Part shown: in pieces, positions 34,779 through 43,788 of the stretch
How positions within the stretch are numbered: the first letter of the stretch is position 1
How the letters are laid out: each line of letters starts with the position of its first letter
NCBI RefSeq assembly: GCF_001956915.1
Contig: NZ_MLJO01000007.1
Location: forward strand, 62,001 to 126,000
Length of the DNA: 64,000 nt
Source: Intrasporangium flavum
GTDB taxonomy: Bacteria > Actinomycetota > Actinomycetes > Actinomycetales > Dermatophilaceae
Direction: 5' to 3'
Program-made: the position numbers and the translations under genes
The notes under the pieces: generated by a model
What the model was told of the DNA's origin: nothing
Databases searched by the model: none
What the model saw: the letters and a program-made list of their open reading frames with translations, nothing else

Positions 34779-35297
34779 ATGGGCTTCATATCGTTGGCGT
34801 GCCTTCAGGGCGCCAAGAGCACCACTGCAGGTACGGACCGAGGCGGCAGCGCGCGCCGACGGGACAAGGGAGCCACGGCGGTCGAGTTCGCCATGCTGGC
34901 TCCGGTCCTGTTTCTGCTGCTGTTCGCCATCGTCGTGTTCGGGCTGCTCTTCGCCCAGAACCTGGCGTTGAGCAACGCTGCACGGCAGGCCGCCCGGTAC
35001 GCCGTGGTCGACAACATCAACCGGACCTGTGCCGACGTGACGTCGGAGGCCGTGAACTCGGCCAGGCCCCTGGTGGTCCTCCCGTCGGCGAACGTCACGG
35101 TCCGGCGGGGCACCACCTCGGCCGGCGCCACCAACGTCTGCGGCAGTTCCAGCACCAAGCCCTGCACGGGCTCCGGAGCCACCGACAACATCTACGTGAC
35201 GGTGGCCTACGACGCGAACGTCATGCTGCCGATCCCCGGCATGGGCAACACCAAGCGCCTCACCGCCGACGGGGTGTTCCGGTGCGAGTTCTCCTGA
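34779..35297 (+). CDS. TadE-like pseudopilin, second locus
   Basis: A 172-residue protein. A 30-residue basic leader ends in RDKGATAVEFAMLAPVLFLL, with the prepilin-type Gly/Ala cleavage site and conserved Glu, then a hydrophobic helix and AQNLALSNAARQAARYAV as in TadE. The extracytoplasmic part has four cysteines. It is separate from the main tad operon and has no pilin or ATPase beside it. The start is the annotated ATG; the long leader leaves some doubt. The next gene begins 11 bases after the stop. Confidence 0.82.
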   Translation: MGFISLACLQGAKSTTAGTDRGGSARRRDKGATAVEFAMLAPVLFLLLFAIVVFGLLFAQNLALSNAARQAARYAVVDNINRTCADVTSEAVNSARPLVVLPSANVTVRRGTTSAGATNVCGSSSTKPCTGSGATDNIYVTVAYDANVMLPIPGMGNTKRLTADGVFRCEFS

Positions 35298-35308
35298 GGC
35301 ACGGCCTG

Positions 35309-36535
35309 ATGCGCCGTGACGAGCGCGGGGCCGTCACGCTCGTCGTCACGTTCTTCATGGTGGCGCTCTGCATCTGCGCCGCCCTGGTGACCGACTTCGG
35401 GATGGCCTACGTCAACAAGCGCCAGGCCCAGACCGCCGCGGATGCCGCGGTCATGGCTGCCGGCAAGGTCTACGCCGGGAAGTCGGGCACCTGCGCCAGC
35501 CTCGTCGGCGACATGACGCTGCTGAGCCAGGCGGAGACGGCAGCGGACCAGCTGCGGCTGGCGAACATGCCGAGCTCGCCCAACGTGGACCTCGTACCGT
35601 CCTGTGCCACCGGCACGCTCACCCTCGACTACCACGTCACCGCCAGCTCACCCCTCGGGCTCGGCCAGATCGTGACCGGAACCAACCAGCTCACCGTCGA
35701 CCGTGAGGCCCAGTCCAGCCTCAAGGTCGTCACCACCCTCCTCGGCGACTGCGCCCTGTGCTTCCTCGGCACCGGAACGACCGACACCGGCAACGCCGAC
35801 TACAGCGTCAGCAACGGCAGCATCCACCTCAACGGCAACCTGTCCGCAGGCCCCAACGGCATGTGGACGGTCACGCCGGCGTCGTCGCAGACGGTCGGGG
35901 TCACCGGCACCGTGAGCGGCGGGCAGTTCTCGCCGGCGTACATCACCGAGCCGGTCATCCCGGACCCGCTCGCATCGATGTCGCTGCCGCTCTCGAGCAC
36001 CGGGCTGTCCGCGAAGTCCGACCCGTGCTCCGACGGCCCGGGGGTCTACGGGGCCTTCGCGATCCCGTCGGGCACCTGCACGCTGAGCGCCGGCGCGTAC
36101 GTCATCACCGGCGCCTGGACGATGAAGAACAACTCGACGCTCACGAGCAGCGGCGGGGTCACGCTCTACTTCAAGAGCGCGGGCGGCAGCCTCGACGCCA
36201 AGAACGGCGTCATCGCCGGCCTCAAGGCACCCACCGGCACACCCGCAGGCGCCCCGGCCGGGTGGCCCTCCGGCTTCGGCATCATCTACGACCGCGACAA
36301 CGCCAACGCCTTCTCCGCGCAGGGCAACGGCAACACCACCATCACCGGGGCGATCTACGCCAAGTCCGCCACGATCGAGTTCAACGGCACATCCGACTTC
36401 CATTTCGTGGGCGGCCCCATCGTCGTCAAGAGCGGCACCGGCAACGGCAACCAGGGAACGGTCTACGTCGAGAGCACGGGGAACGTCGGCGGCGTCACGC
36501 AGACGAACGCCGGCACCATGACGATGAGCAAGTGA
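35309..36535 (+). CDS. TadG-like pilus-associated protein with beta-repeat region, second locus
   Basis: A 408-residue protein with a pseudopilin-like N-terminus (RRDERGAVTLVVTFFMVALC), then AYVNKRQAQTAADAAVMAAGKVYAG, which marks the TadG/Tad N-terminal family. Residues from about 160 form a Gly/Thr/Asn-rich region (HLNGNLSAGPNG, ITGAWTMKNNSTL, TTITGAIYAKSATIEFNG) that looks like a right-handed beta-helix. ATG 35309 has TGAGG ten bases upstream; GTG 35282 is an alternative. It follows the TadE-like gene and precedes the giant secreted protein, suggesting a common surface role. Confidence 0.8.
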   Translation: MRRDERGAVTLVVTFFMVALCICAALVTDFGMAYVNKRQAQTAADAAVMAAGKVYAGKSGTCASLVGDMTLLSQAETAADQLRLANMPSSPNVDLVPSCATGTLTLDYHVTASSPLGLGQIVTGTNQLTVDREAQSSLKVVTTLLGDCALCFLGTGTTDTGNADYSVSNGSIHLNGNLSAGPNGMWTVTPASSQTVGVTGTVSGGQFSPAYITEPVIPDPLASMSLPLSSTGLSAKSDPCSDGPGVYGAFAIPSGTCTLSAGAYVITGAWTMKNNSTLTSSGGVTLYFKSAGGSLDAKNGVIAGLKAPTGTPAGAPAGWPSGFGIIYDRDNANAFSAQGNGNTTITGAIYAKSATIEFNGTSDFHFVGGPIVVKSGTGNGNQGTVYVESTGNVGGVTQTNAGTMTMSK

Positions 36536-36618
36536 CCCCGCCGGCGAGCTCGACGATGGGCTTCGGGATCCGAACCTTGCGCACCCGGCAGTAGACCGCT
36601 CCGTCCCGTCTGCCCACC

Positions 36619-36645
36619 TTGAAATGTGTGCGAACCGGACATTAT
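36619..36645 (+). promoter_or_regulatory. Candidate promoter of the giant repeat protein gene
   Basis: TTGAAA at 36619-36624 matches the -35 consensus in five of six positions and is followed 15 bases later by cattat. Short inverted arms gtgtg (36626-36630) and cacac (36649-36653) flank the -10. The transcript would carry a leader of roughly 130 bases before ATG 36790. The intergenic stretch 36536-36789 shows no gene. Confidence 0.35.
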
Positions 36646-36789
36646 GGACACACGAATCTCGATGCGGCACAACCGAACTGCCAGATTTCGACGGTTCCTG
36701 AGACGGGCCCCTCCGGACCACCTACCTTGAGCCTCACGCCGAGTCGCGGGGGCGATGGTGTCGGCGTTTCGCTGGGGAGGGGAACCCTT

Positions 36790-39700
36790 ATGTCTGCACG
36801 CCGTCTTCTGGCTGCCATCGGCGCCACGAGCCTCGTTCTGGGAGGCGCTGTCGCGCTGGCCATGCCTGCGAACGCAGCAGCGTCGATCAGCGGCACGTTC
36901 TCGGGATCATCGGGGACGTACCGGTCCGCTGGTGGCGCCCTGTTCGCCAAGGCGGGTGCAGCTCTAACCCTCGACCTCGCGACTGAGTCCAACACCATCT
37001 GCGTCGAGGTCACGCAGGGCTCGACGCTCGTGGCGCGACAGACATCGGCAAGCGCCAAGACGGCGTGGAGCTTCACGAGCGGAGCATGGCTCACGGCGGG
37101 CACCGGAAACGGCCTCGTGCAGTACACCGTCGCTTCCTACAAGAACACCAACAACGGCAATGGCGGCTGCGCCGGCGCGCTTTCCACGGCCTCTGCGGGC
37201 TACACCCTCGACAACGCGGCCCCCACCGCCACGGCGACCCTGAACCCGACGCCGAACGCAGCCGGATGGAACAAGGCCGACGTGTCGCTGACCTGGAACG
37301 CGACGGACAACGGCGGTTCCGGTGTCGCCTCCGTAAACCCCGGCACCGGGTCGGTCACCACCGAAGGCACCACGACGCGAACGACGGCACTGACGGACAA
37401 CCTGGGCAACACCGGGACCGCGTCCGTCGAGGTCAAGCTCGACAAGGCCGCACCGACGGTCACCGGGTCGCGCACCCCGACCGCGAACGCCAATGGCTGG
37501 AACAACACCGACGTGACGGTGACCTTCACCGCGAGCGACGCCCTCTCTGGCGTCAAGACGCAGCCGGTCTCCCCCGTCGTCGTCGCCACCAACGGGGCGA
37601 ACCAGTCGGTGTCCGGCACGGCCGTCGACAACGCCGACAACTCGGCGAGCGCGACCGTCAGCGGCATCAACATCGACAAGGTCGCCCCGACGCTCTCCGG
37701 CGCCCCGACCACCTCCCCCAACGCGAACGGCTGGTACAACGGCGACGTCACCGTCGCGTGGACCGCAGGCGACGCCCTGTCGGGCCTGGCCGGTTCGGCC
37801 CCTGCCAACAGCACGATCACCGGTGAGGGCTCGCCGCTGACCGCCTCCGCCAGCGTCACCGACAAGGCCGGCAACACGACGAACGCCCAGAGCTCGCCTG
37901 CGGTCAGGATCGACCGCACCGCCCCGGTCACGACGGTCACCGCGCCGCCGGCGTGGAACAAGTCCGACGTCACGCTGACCCTCGTCCCGAACGACGGGGC
38001 CTCCGGCGTCGACAAGACCTTCTACCGCCTCGACGGCGGCACGCAGACGGCCGGCACCAGCATCCCGGTCACCACCGAGGGCAACCACACGCTGACGTTC
38101 TGGAGCACCGACAAGGCCGGCAACACCGAGGCTTCCCACACGGTCTCGTTCGGCATCGACAAGACCTCGCCGACCATCGGCCACACCCAGAACCCCGTCG
38201 CCAACAGCGACGGCTGGAACAACACCGACGTCACCGTGACCTTCCAGTGCTCCGACGCGCTCTCCGGCGTCGCCTCGTGCGTCGGCTCGCGCACGGTCAC
38301 CACCGAGGGCCAGAGCCAGGCCGTCACCGGGACCGTCACCGACAACGCCGGCAACACGGCGAGCGACCCGGCGTCGGTCAGCATCGACAAGACCAAGCCG
38401 ATCATCACCGTCGACGCCCTGCCGGCGCCGAACTCCTACGGCTGGTACGGCGATGACGTCACGGCCACCTACACGGCCACCGATGCACTGTCCGGCGTCA
38501 AGAGCCAGGACCGCAGCCACACCTTCGGCGAGGGCGCCGACCAGCAGGACACCGCCACGGCCACCGACGCCGCCGGCAACAGCTCCTCGGTCAAGACGCC
38601 CGTCGTCAACGTCGACAAGACCGCCCCGAGCATCAGCGGTGAGGTGGTCGACACCCCGAACGCCAACGGCTGGTTCTCCGGCGACGTGACGGTTCGCTGG
38701 ACCTGCGCCGACAACCTCTCCGGTGTCATCTCCTGTCCCGCCGACTCGGTCGTGACGGGTGAGGGCAGCAACCGCTCCGCCAGCGCGTCGATCTCCGACA
38801 AGGCAGGCCACATCGCCACGGCGACGGTCACCGGCATCAAGATCGACCGCACGACGCCGTCGACCACGGCCACCGGCGTCCCGTCCGGGTGGGTGAACGG
38901 CCCTGTCACCGTTGGCCTTCCGGCCACCGACAACCTGTCCGACGTCGACAGCACCTTCTACCGCGTCGACGGGGCGTCCACGGCGAGCAAGGGCTCGACC
39001 GTGACCATCGGCGGCGAGGGCGTCCACACCGTCACGTACTGGTCGGTCGACAACGCCGGCAACGCCGAGACGGCCCAGTCGTTCACCGTGCGCCTCGACC
39101 TGTCCTCGCCGAGCATCACGCCGAGCCAGGCTCCGGCCCAGAACGTCCACGGCTGGAACAACACCGACGTCAACGTCAGCTTCGCCTGCGACGACCAGAC
39201 CGAGCTGTCCGGCCTGAGCGCCTGCACGGCTCCGTCGACCGTGACCACCGAGGGCCTGGCCCAGAAGGTCGTCGGCACTGCCACCGACAACGCCGGCAAC
39301 AGCACGAGCGCCGCGGCGACGGTCAACATCGACAAGAGCGCCCCCGGCATCACCGGCGCACCGGACCGCGCGGCCAACCCTGCCGGCTGGTACAAGGACG
39401 ACGTCACCGTCTCCTTCACCGGCACGGACGGGCTCTCCGGCATCGACTCCGTCACCGGGCCACAGCACCTCGGCGAGGGCGAGGCCCAGAGCGTCATCGG
39501 GACGGCGACCGACAACGCGGGCAACGCTGCCACCACCACCGTCAGCGGCATCAACATCGACAAGACGTCGCCCAACCTGAGCGCCGCCCCGACGACGCTG
39601 CCGAACGACAACGGTTGGTACAACACGAGCGTCACCCAGGTCTGGGCCGCGGACGACACCCTTTCGGGCCTCGCCGGCGCGGTGCCCGCGAACGCCGAGA

Positions 39701-42700
39701 TCACGACCGAGGGGGTTGGACAGACCGTCTCTGCCGCGGTCGCGGACAAGGCCGGCAACGTCACCAGCTCGACGAGCGAGCCGGTCAAGATCGACAAGAC
39801 CGCCCCGAGCACCGACGTGTCGGCCCCGGGCGGCTGGGTCAACGACGGCGTCGACGTCACGCTGTCCCCGCACGACGCCCTCTCGGGTGTCGAGGCGACG
39901 CACTTCACCGTCGACGGTGGTGGCGACCAGACCGGCACCACCGTGAGCCTGACGAGCGAGGGTACGCACCACGTCGCGTACTACTCGGTCGACAAGGCGG
40001 GCAACGCCGAGGCGGTCAAGACCGTCACGGTGCAGATCGACAAGTCCGCCCCCACCATCACGCACGTCCTCGACCCGAAGGCGAACGCCAACGGCTGGAA
40101 CAACAGCGACGTCACCGTCACGTTCACGTGTGACGACCAGGCCGGGCTGTCCGGCATCGCCAGCTGCACTGCGCCGCAAACGATCTCGACCGAGGGCAAG
40201 AACCAGCCCGTCACCGGCGCTGCGAAGGACAACGCCGGCAACGAGGCGACCGACCCGGCGACGGTGAGCCTGGACAAGACCAAGCCCACCATCGCGGGCA
40301 GCCGCTCCCCGGCGGCCAACGGCTTCGGCTGGAACAAGACCGACGTCACGGTCCACTTCGACGCGACCGACGCCCTGTCCGGCATCGACTCCGTCACGGA
40401 GGACAAGAAGTTCGGTGAGGGCACCGCGCAGTCCGTCGTGGGCACCGCGGTCGACGCCGCAGGAAACTCCGACAGCGTCACGGTCGGTGGCATCAACGTC
40501 GACAAGACGGCCCCGAGCCTGGCTGGAGCGCCGACGACCGACCCGAACGCAGCCGGCTGGTACCGGAGCGACGTCACGATCGCCTGGAGCGCCGACGACG
40601 ACCGCTCCGGCATCGTCTCGACCCCGGCCGACGACGTCATCACGGGCGAGGGCGAGGGCCTCGAGGCCACCGCGACCGTCCTGGACAAGGCCGGCAACAG
40701 CACCACCGCCGACAGCACGCCGGTGAAGATCGACCGCACCGCCCCGGTCACCGGTGCCAACGCACCGGCCGGCTGGAACAACACGTCGGTCACGGTCAGC
40801 CTGAGCGCCAGCGACGGCCTCTCTGGCGTCGGCGCGACGTACTACACCGTCGACGGCGGCGACGCCGTCAAGGCGACCACGCTCACCATCAGCACTGAGG
40901 GGCAGCACGCCCTGACGTACTGGAGCGTCGACAAGGCCGGCAACGTCGAGGCGGCCCACACGGCCACGGTGAAGATCGACCTCACCGACCCGACGATCCA
41001 CCACAAGGTCACGCCGACTCCGAACGCCAACGGCTGGAACATGTCTCCCGTCACGGTGTCCTACGAGTGCGACGACGCGCTGTCCGGCGTCGCCACCTGC
41101 CCGGCACCCGTCGACGTCACGACCGACGGCCGCGACCAGGCCGCACCCGGTACGGCCGTCGACAACGCGGGCAACACGCAGCTCGACGACGCCAGGGTCA
41201 GCATCGACACCGTCAAGCCGACCATCGGTGGAGCGCCCGACCACGCGCCCAACGCCAACGGCTGGTACGCCGGCAACGTGACGGTGGGCTTCACCTGCTC
41301 CGACGCGCTGTCCGGGATCGCGAAGTGCGCCTCCCCGGTCACGCTCGGCGAGGGCGCGGGGCAGAACACGACAGGCACGGCCACCGATGCCGCCGGCAAC
41401 TCCGCCAGCACCACCGTCGGTCCGATCAGCATCGACAAGACCGCCCCGGCCCTGAGCGGGGCCGCCACGTCGGCCCCGAACGCGGCCGGGTGGTACCGCG
41501 CCCCGGTCACCGTGCACTGGACCGCCGGAGACGCGCTCTCGGGCATCGACGGCGCCGCCCCCGCTGACAGCATCATCGACAGCGAGGGCACCAGCCTCAC
41601 GGCCGGCGCGTCGGTCAGAGATCGAGCCGGCAACGAGACCTCGGCGACGAGCGCCCCGGTCAAGATCGACCAGACCAAGCCGATCACCACGGTCTCCGAC
41701 ATCTCCGACTGGAGCAACAGCGCTGTCACGGTGGAGCTCGCCGCGACGGACAACCTGTCGGGCGTGGCCACGACCCGCTACCAGCTCGACTCCGACCCGA
41801 TCGCCGACGGCACCAGCGTCACGATCGATGCCGAGGGCGTGCACACCCTCCAGGTGTGGAGCGTGGACGTCGCAGGCAACGTCGAGGCCCAGAAGAACCT
41901 CGCGGTGAAGATCGACACGACGGCGCCCGGCATCAGCCACACCCAGTCGCCGGCCGCGAACACACGCGGCTGGAACAACAGCGACGTCACGGTCACCTTC
42001 ACCTGCACCGACGCCGGCTCCGGCATCGCCGGCTGCACGGCACCGGTCACGAGGGGTGAGGGCGCGGCACAGAAGGTCCAGGGCATCGCGACCGACAAGG
42101 CGGGCAACTCGACTTCGGACGAGACGACGGTCAACGTCGACAAGACGAAGCCGACCGTGACCGGCAGCCTGTCGGCCACGGCCAACACCAACGGCTGGTT
42201 CAACGCGAACGTCACCGCGACGTTCACCTGCGCCGACCAGGCCGGCCTCTCCGGCATCCTCTCCTGCCCCGCAGCCCAGACGCTGGGCGAGGGTAAGGAC
42301 CAGAGCGCCGGCGGCACCGCCACCGACGCCGCGGACAACGTCAGTGAGCCGTTCGCGATCTCCGGCGTCAACGTCGACAAGACGGCCCCGACCCTGAGCG
42401 GTGCCGCCACCACGGCCCCGAACAGCAACGGCTGGTACAACGGCGACGTCACCGTGACGTGGACCGCCGCGGACGCCCTGTCGGGCCTCGACGGCACCGC
42501 TCCGACCGACAGCACGGTCACCGGCGAGGGCGACAACCTCTCGGCCAGCACGTCGGTCACCGACAAGGCGGGTAACGGGAAGGCTGCCACGGTCAAGGGC
42601 ATCAAGATCGACCGCACGGCACCGAGCACCACGGCCACCGCTCCCACCGGTTGGCAGAGCAGCGACGTTGCCGTGACGCTGTCGGCGACCGACGCCCTGT

Positions 42701-43692
42701 CGGGTGTCGCGGGCACGTCCTACCGGGTCGACGGCGGGTTGAAGCAGGACGGCACCACCGTCACCGTCACCGCTGAGGGCACCCACCAGGTCGTGTTCTG
42801 GAGCGTCGACAAGGCCGGCAACGCCGAGTCGTCGCGGACAGTCACGGTGCTCATCGACAAGTCCGCCCCGACCATCACCGGTGCGGCCACGACGAGCCCG
42901 AACGCCAACGGCTGGTACCGGACGCCCGTCACTGTGCACTTCACGTGCGCCGACGCGGTCAGCGGCATCGCCAGCTGCCAGCCGGACGCGACGGTCGCGG
43001 CCCAGGGTGCGAACAGCGTCCCGGGCACCGCGGTCGACAACGCCGGCAACAGGGCGTCGACCACGGTGGGCGGGATCAACATCGACACCGTCGCCCCGAG
43101 TGTCACGATCGGTGGCGTCACCGACGGCGCGACGTACGTCGTGGGTGCGGTCCCGACCGCGACGGCCTCGGCCACCGACGCCACGAGTGGCCTGGCCGCC
43201 CCGGCGACCGGCGTCCGCACCGGCGGCACGGCGAACGGCGTGGGCACCTTCACCTACTCCGCGACGGCCACCGACAAGGCCGGCAACGTGGGCACGGCGT
43301 CGGTGACCTACCAGGTCCGGTACGGCTACGGGAACACGTTGTTCCTCCAGCCGGTCAACGACACCGCGCACCAGACGGGTGTGTCGACCAGCGTCTTCAA
43401 CGCCGGCCAGACCATCCCGATGAAGTTCCAGCTGAGGACTGCCGCGGGCGCGATCGTCCAGGCGAACAGCGCGCCGCAGTGGTTGACTCCGGTCAAGGGC
43501 TCGAGCACCGGTGCTGCGGTCAACGAGTCGGCCTTCACGGCGACCGCCTCTGCGGGCGGCAGCTACAGCTGGGACGGTACGCAGTACCAGTACAACTGGA
43601 AGACCGACAAGGCACAGGCCGGTTACTACTGGCGGGTGGGTGTGAGCCTCGACGACGGCCAGACCTACTACGTCAGCATCGGACTCCGCTGA
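36790..43692 (+). CDS. Giant secreted multi-domain repeat protein with C-terminal PxKF domain
   Basis: A 2300-residue extracellular protein. Residues 1-31 form a signal peptide (ending AMPANAAA). A non-repeated N-terminal domain reaches about residue 140, followed by 24 Ig-like modules (141-2022), one further module, a divergent one, and a C-terminal domain with P2210-M-K-F. Each module starts near D(K/R)(T/S)(A/K)P, has GW(N/Y)NxDVTV, a DALSG turn, a (T/G)EG loop and DxAGN. Every fourth module is longer and carries FYRVDGG and FWSVDKAGN, resembling the OmpL47 beta domain. No LPXTG or membrane anchor is visible. ATG 36790 has GGAGGGG upstream. It is probably a fibrous surface protein or adhesin; no enzymatic motif is seen. 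Confidence 0.88.
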   Translation: MSARRLLAAIGATSLVLGGAVALAMPANAAASISGTFSGSSGTYRSAGGALFAKAGAALTLDLATESNTICVEVTQGSTLVARQTSASAKTAWSFTSGAWLTAGTGNGLVQYTVASYKNTNNGNGGCAGALSTASAGYTLDNAAPTATATLNPTPNAAGWNKADVSLTWNATDNGGSGVASVNPGTGSVTTEGTTTRTTALTDNLGNTGTASVEVKLDKAAPTVTGSRTPTANANGWNNTDVTVTFTASDALSGVKTQPVSPVVVATNGANQSVSGTAVDNADNSASATVSGINIDKVAPTLSGAPTTSPNANGWYNGDVTVAWTAGDALSGLAGSAPANSTITGEGSPLTASASVTDKAGNTTNAQSSPAVRIDRTAPVTTVTAPPAWNKSDVTLTLVPNDGASGVDKTFYRLDGGTQTAGTSIPVTTEGNHTLTFWSTDKAGNTEASHTVSFGIDKTSPTIGHTQNPVANSDGWNNTDVTVTFQCSDALSGVASCVGSRTVTTEGQSQAVTGTVTDNAGNTASDPASVSIDKTKPIITVDALPAPNSYGWYGDDVTATYTATDALSGVKSQDRSHTFGEGADQQDTATATDAAGNSSSVKTPVVNVDKTAPSISGEVVDTPNANGWFSGDVTVRWTCADNLSGVISCPADSVVTGEGSNRSASASISDKAGHIATATVTGIKIDRTTPSTTATGVPSGWVNGPVTVGLPATDNLSDVDSTFYRVDGASTASKGSTVTIGGEGVHTVTYWSVDNAGNAETAQSFTVRLDLSSPSITPSQAPAQNVHGWNNTDVNVSFACDDQTELSGLSACTAPSTVTTEGLAQKVVGTATDNAGNSTSAAATVNIDKSAPGITGAPDRAANPAGWYKDDVTVSFTGTDGLSGIDSVTGPQHLGEGEAQSVIGTATDNAGNAATTTVSGINIDKTSPNLSAAPTTLPNDNGWYNTSVTQVWAADDTLSGLAGAVPANAEITTEGVGQTVSAAVADKAGNVTSSTSEPVKIDKTAPSTDVSAPGGWVNDGVDVTLSPHDALSGVEATHFTVDGGGDQTGTTVSLTSEGTHHVAYYSVDKAGNAEAVKTVTVQIDKSAPTITHVLDPKANANGWNNSDVTVTFTCDDQAGLSGIASCTAPQTISTEGKNQPVTGAAKDNAGNEATDPATVSLDKTKPTIAGSRSPAANGFGWNKTDVTVHFDATDALSGIDSVTEDKKFGEGTAQSVVGTAVDAAGNSDSVTVGGINVDKTAPSLAGAPTTDPNAAGWYRSDVTIAWSADDDRSGIVSTPADDVITGEGEGLEATATVLDKAGNSTTADSTPVKIDRTAPVTGANAPAGWNNTSVTVSLSASDGLSGVGATYYTVDGGDAVKATTLTISTEGQHALTYWSVDKAGNVEAAHTATVKIDLTDPTIHHKVTPTPNANGWNMSPVTVSYECDDALSGVATCPAPVDVTTDGRDQAAPGTAVDNAGNTQLDDARVSIDTVKPTIGGAPDHAPNANGWYAGNVTVGFTCSDALSGIAKCASPVTLGEGAGQNTTGTATDAAGNSASTTVGPISIDKTAPALSGAATSAPNAAGWYRAPVTVHWTAGDALSGIDGAAPADSIIDSEGTSLTAGASVRDRAGNETSATSAPVKIDQTKPITTVSDISDWSNSAVTVELAATDNLSGVATTRYQLDSDPIADGTSVTIDAEGVHTLQVWSVDVAGNVEAQKNLAVKIDTTAPGISHTQSPAANTRGWNNSDVTVTFTCTDAGSGIAGCTAPVTRGEGAAQKVQGIATDKAGNSTSDETTVNVDKTKPTVTGSLSATANTNGWFNANVTATFTCADQAGLSGILSCPAAQTLGEGKDQSAGGTATDAADNVSEPFAISGVNVDKTAPTLSGAATTAPNSNGWYNGDVTVTWTAADALSGLDGTAPTDSTVTGEGDNLSASTSVTDKAGNGKAATVKGIKIDRTAPSTTATAPTGWQSSDVAVTLSATDALSGVAGTSYRVDGGLKQDGTTVTVTAEGTHQVVFWSVDKAGNAESSRTVTVLIDKSAPTITGAATTSPNANGWYRTPVTVHFTCADAVSGIASCQPDATVAAQGANSVPGTAVDNAGNRASTTVGGINIDTVAPSVTIGGVTDGATYVVGAVPTATASATDATSGLAAPATGVRTGGTANGVGTFTYSATATDKAGNVGTASVTYQVRYGYGNTLFLQPVNDTAHQTGVSTSVFNAGQTIPMKFQLRTAAGAIVQANSAPQWLTPVKGSSTGAAVNESAFTATASAGGSYSWDGTQYQYNWKTDKAQAGYYWRVGVSLDDGQTYYVSIGLR
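37210..42855 (+). repeat. Six tandem copies of a four-module super-repeat
   Basis: The super-repeat boundaries (first Asp codon of each four-module block) fall at 37210, 38158, 39097, 40039, 40978 and 41914, with the next block boundary at 42856. The spacing is 936-948 bases (312-316 residues). Each block has three modules of about 77 residues and one of about 82 residues of the VDGG/FWSVDKAGN type. Confidence 0.9.
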
Positions 43693-43707
43693 GAGGCGGG
43701 AACAGAC

Positions 43708-43746
43708 GGACGCGGGTGGCCCGATCGGGGCGGGGCACCCGCGTCC
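43708..43746 (+). terminator. Terminator of the giant protein gene
   Basis: ggacgcgggtg at 43708-43718 pairs perfectly with cacccgcgtcc at 43736-43746 around a 17-base loop and is followed by ttcccgttc. It begins 15 bases after the stop codon. Confidence 0.75.
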
Positions 43747-43788
43747 TTCCCGTTCAAGGACGTCGAGACTCTCGAGATCCTCTGCGGC

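Noticed and set aside
36964-43371. A 2135-codon open frame on the minus strand opposite the giant protein gene
   Set aside because: It follows from GC-rich codon use and the repeats of the plus-strand gene. Its translation is Arg/Val/Gly/Asp-rich with no domain, and it has no ribosome-binding site; the plus frame has a signal peptide and clear modules.
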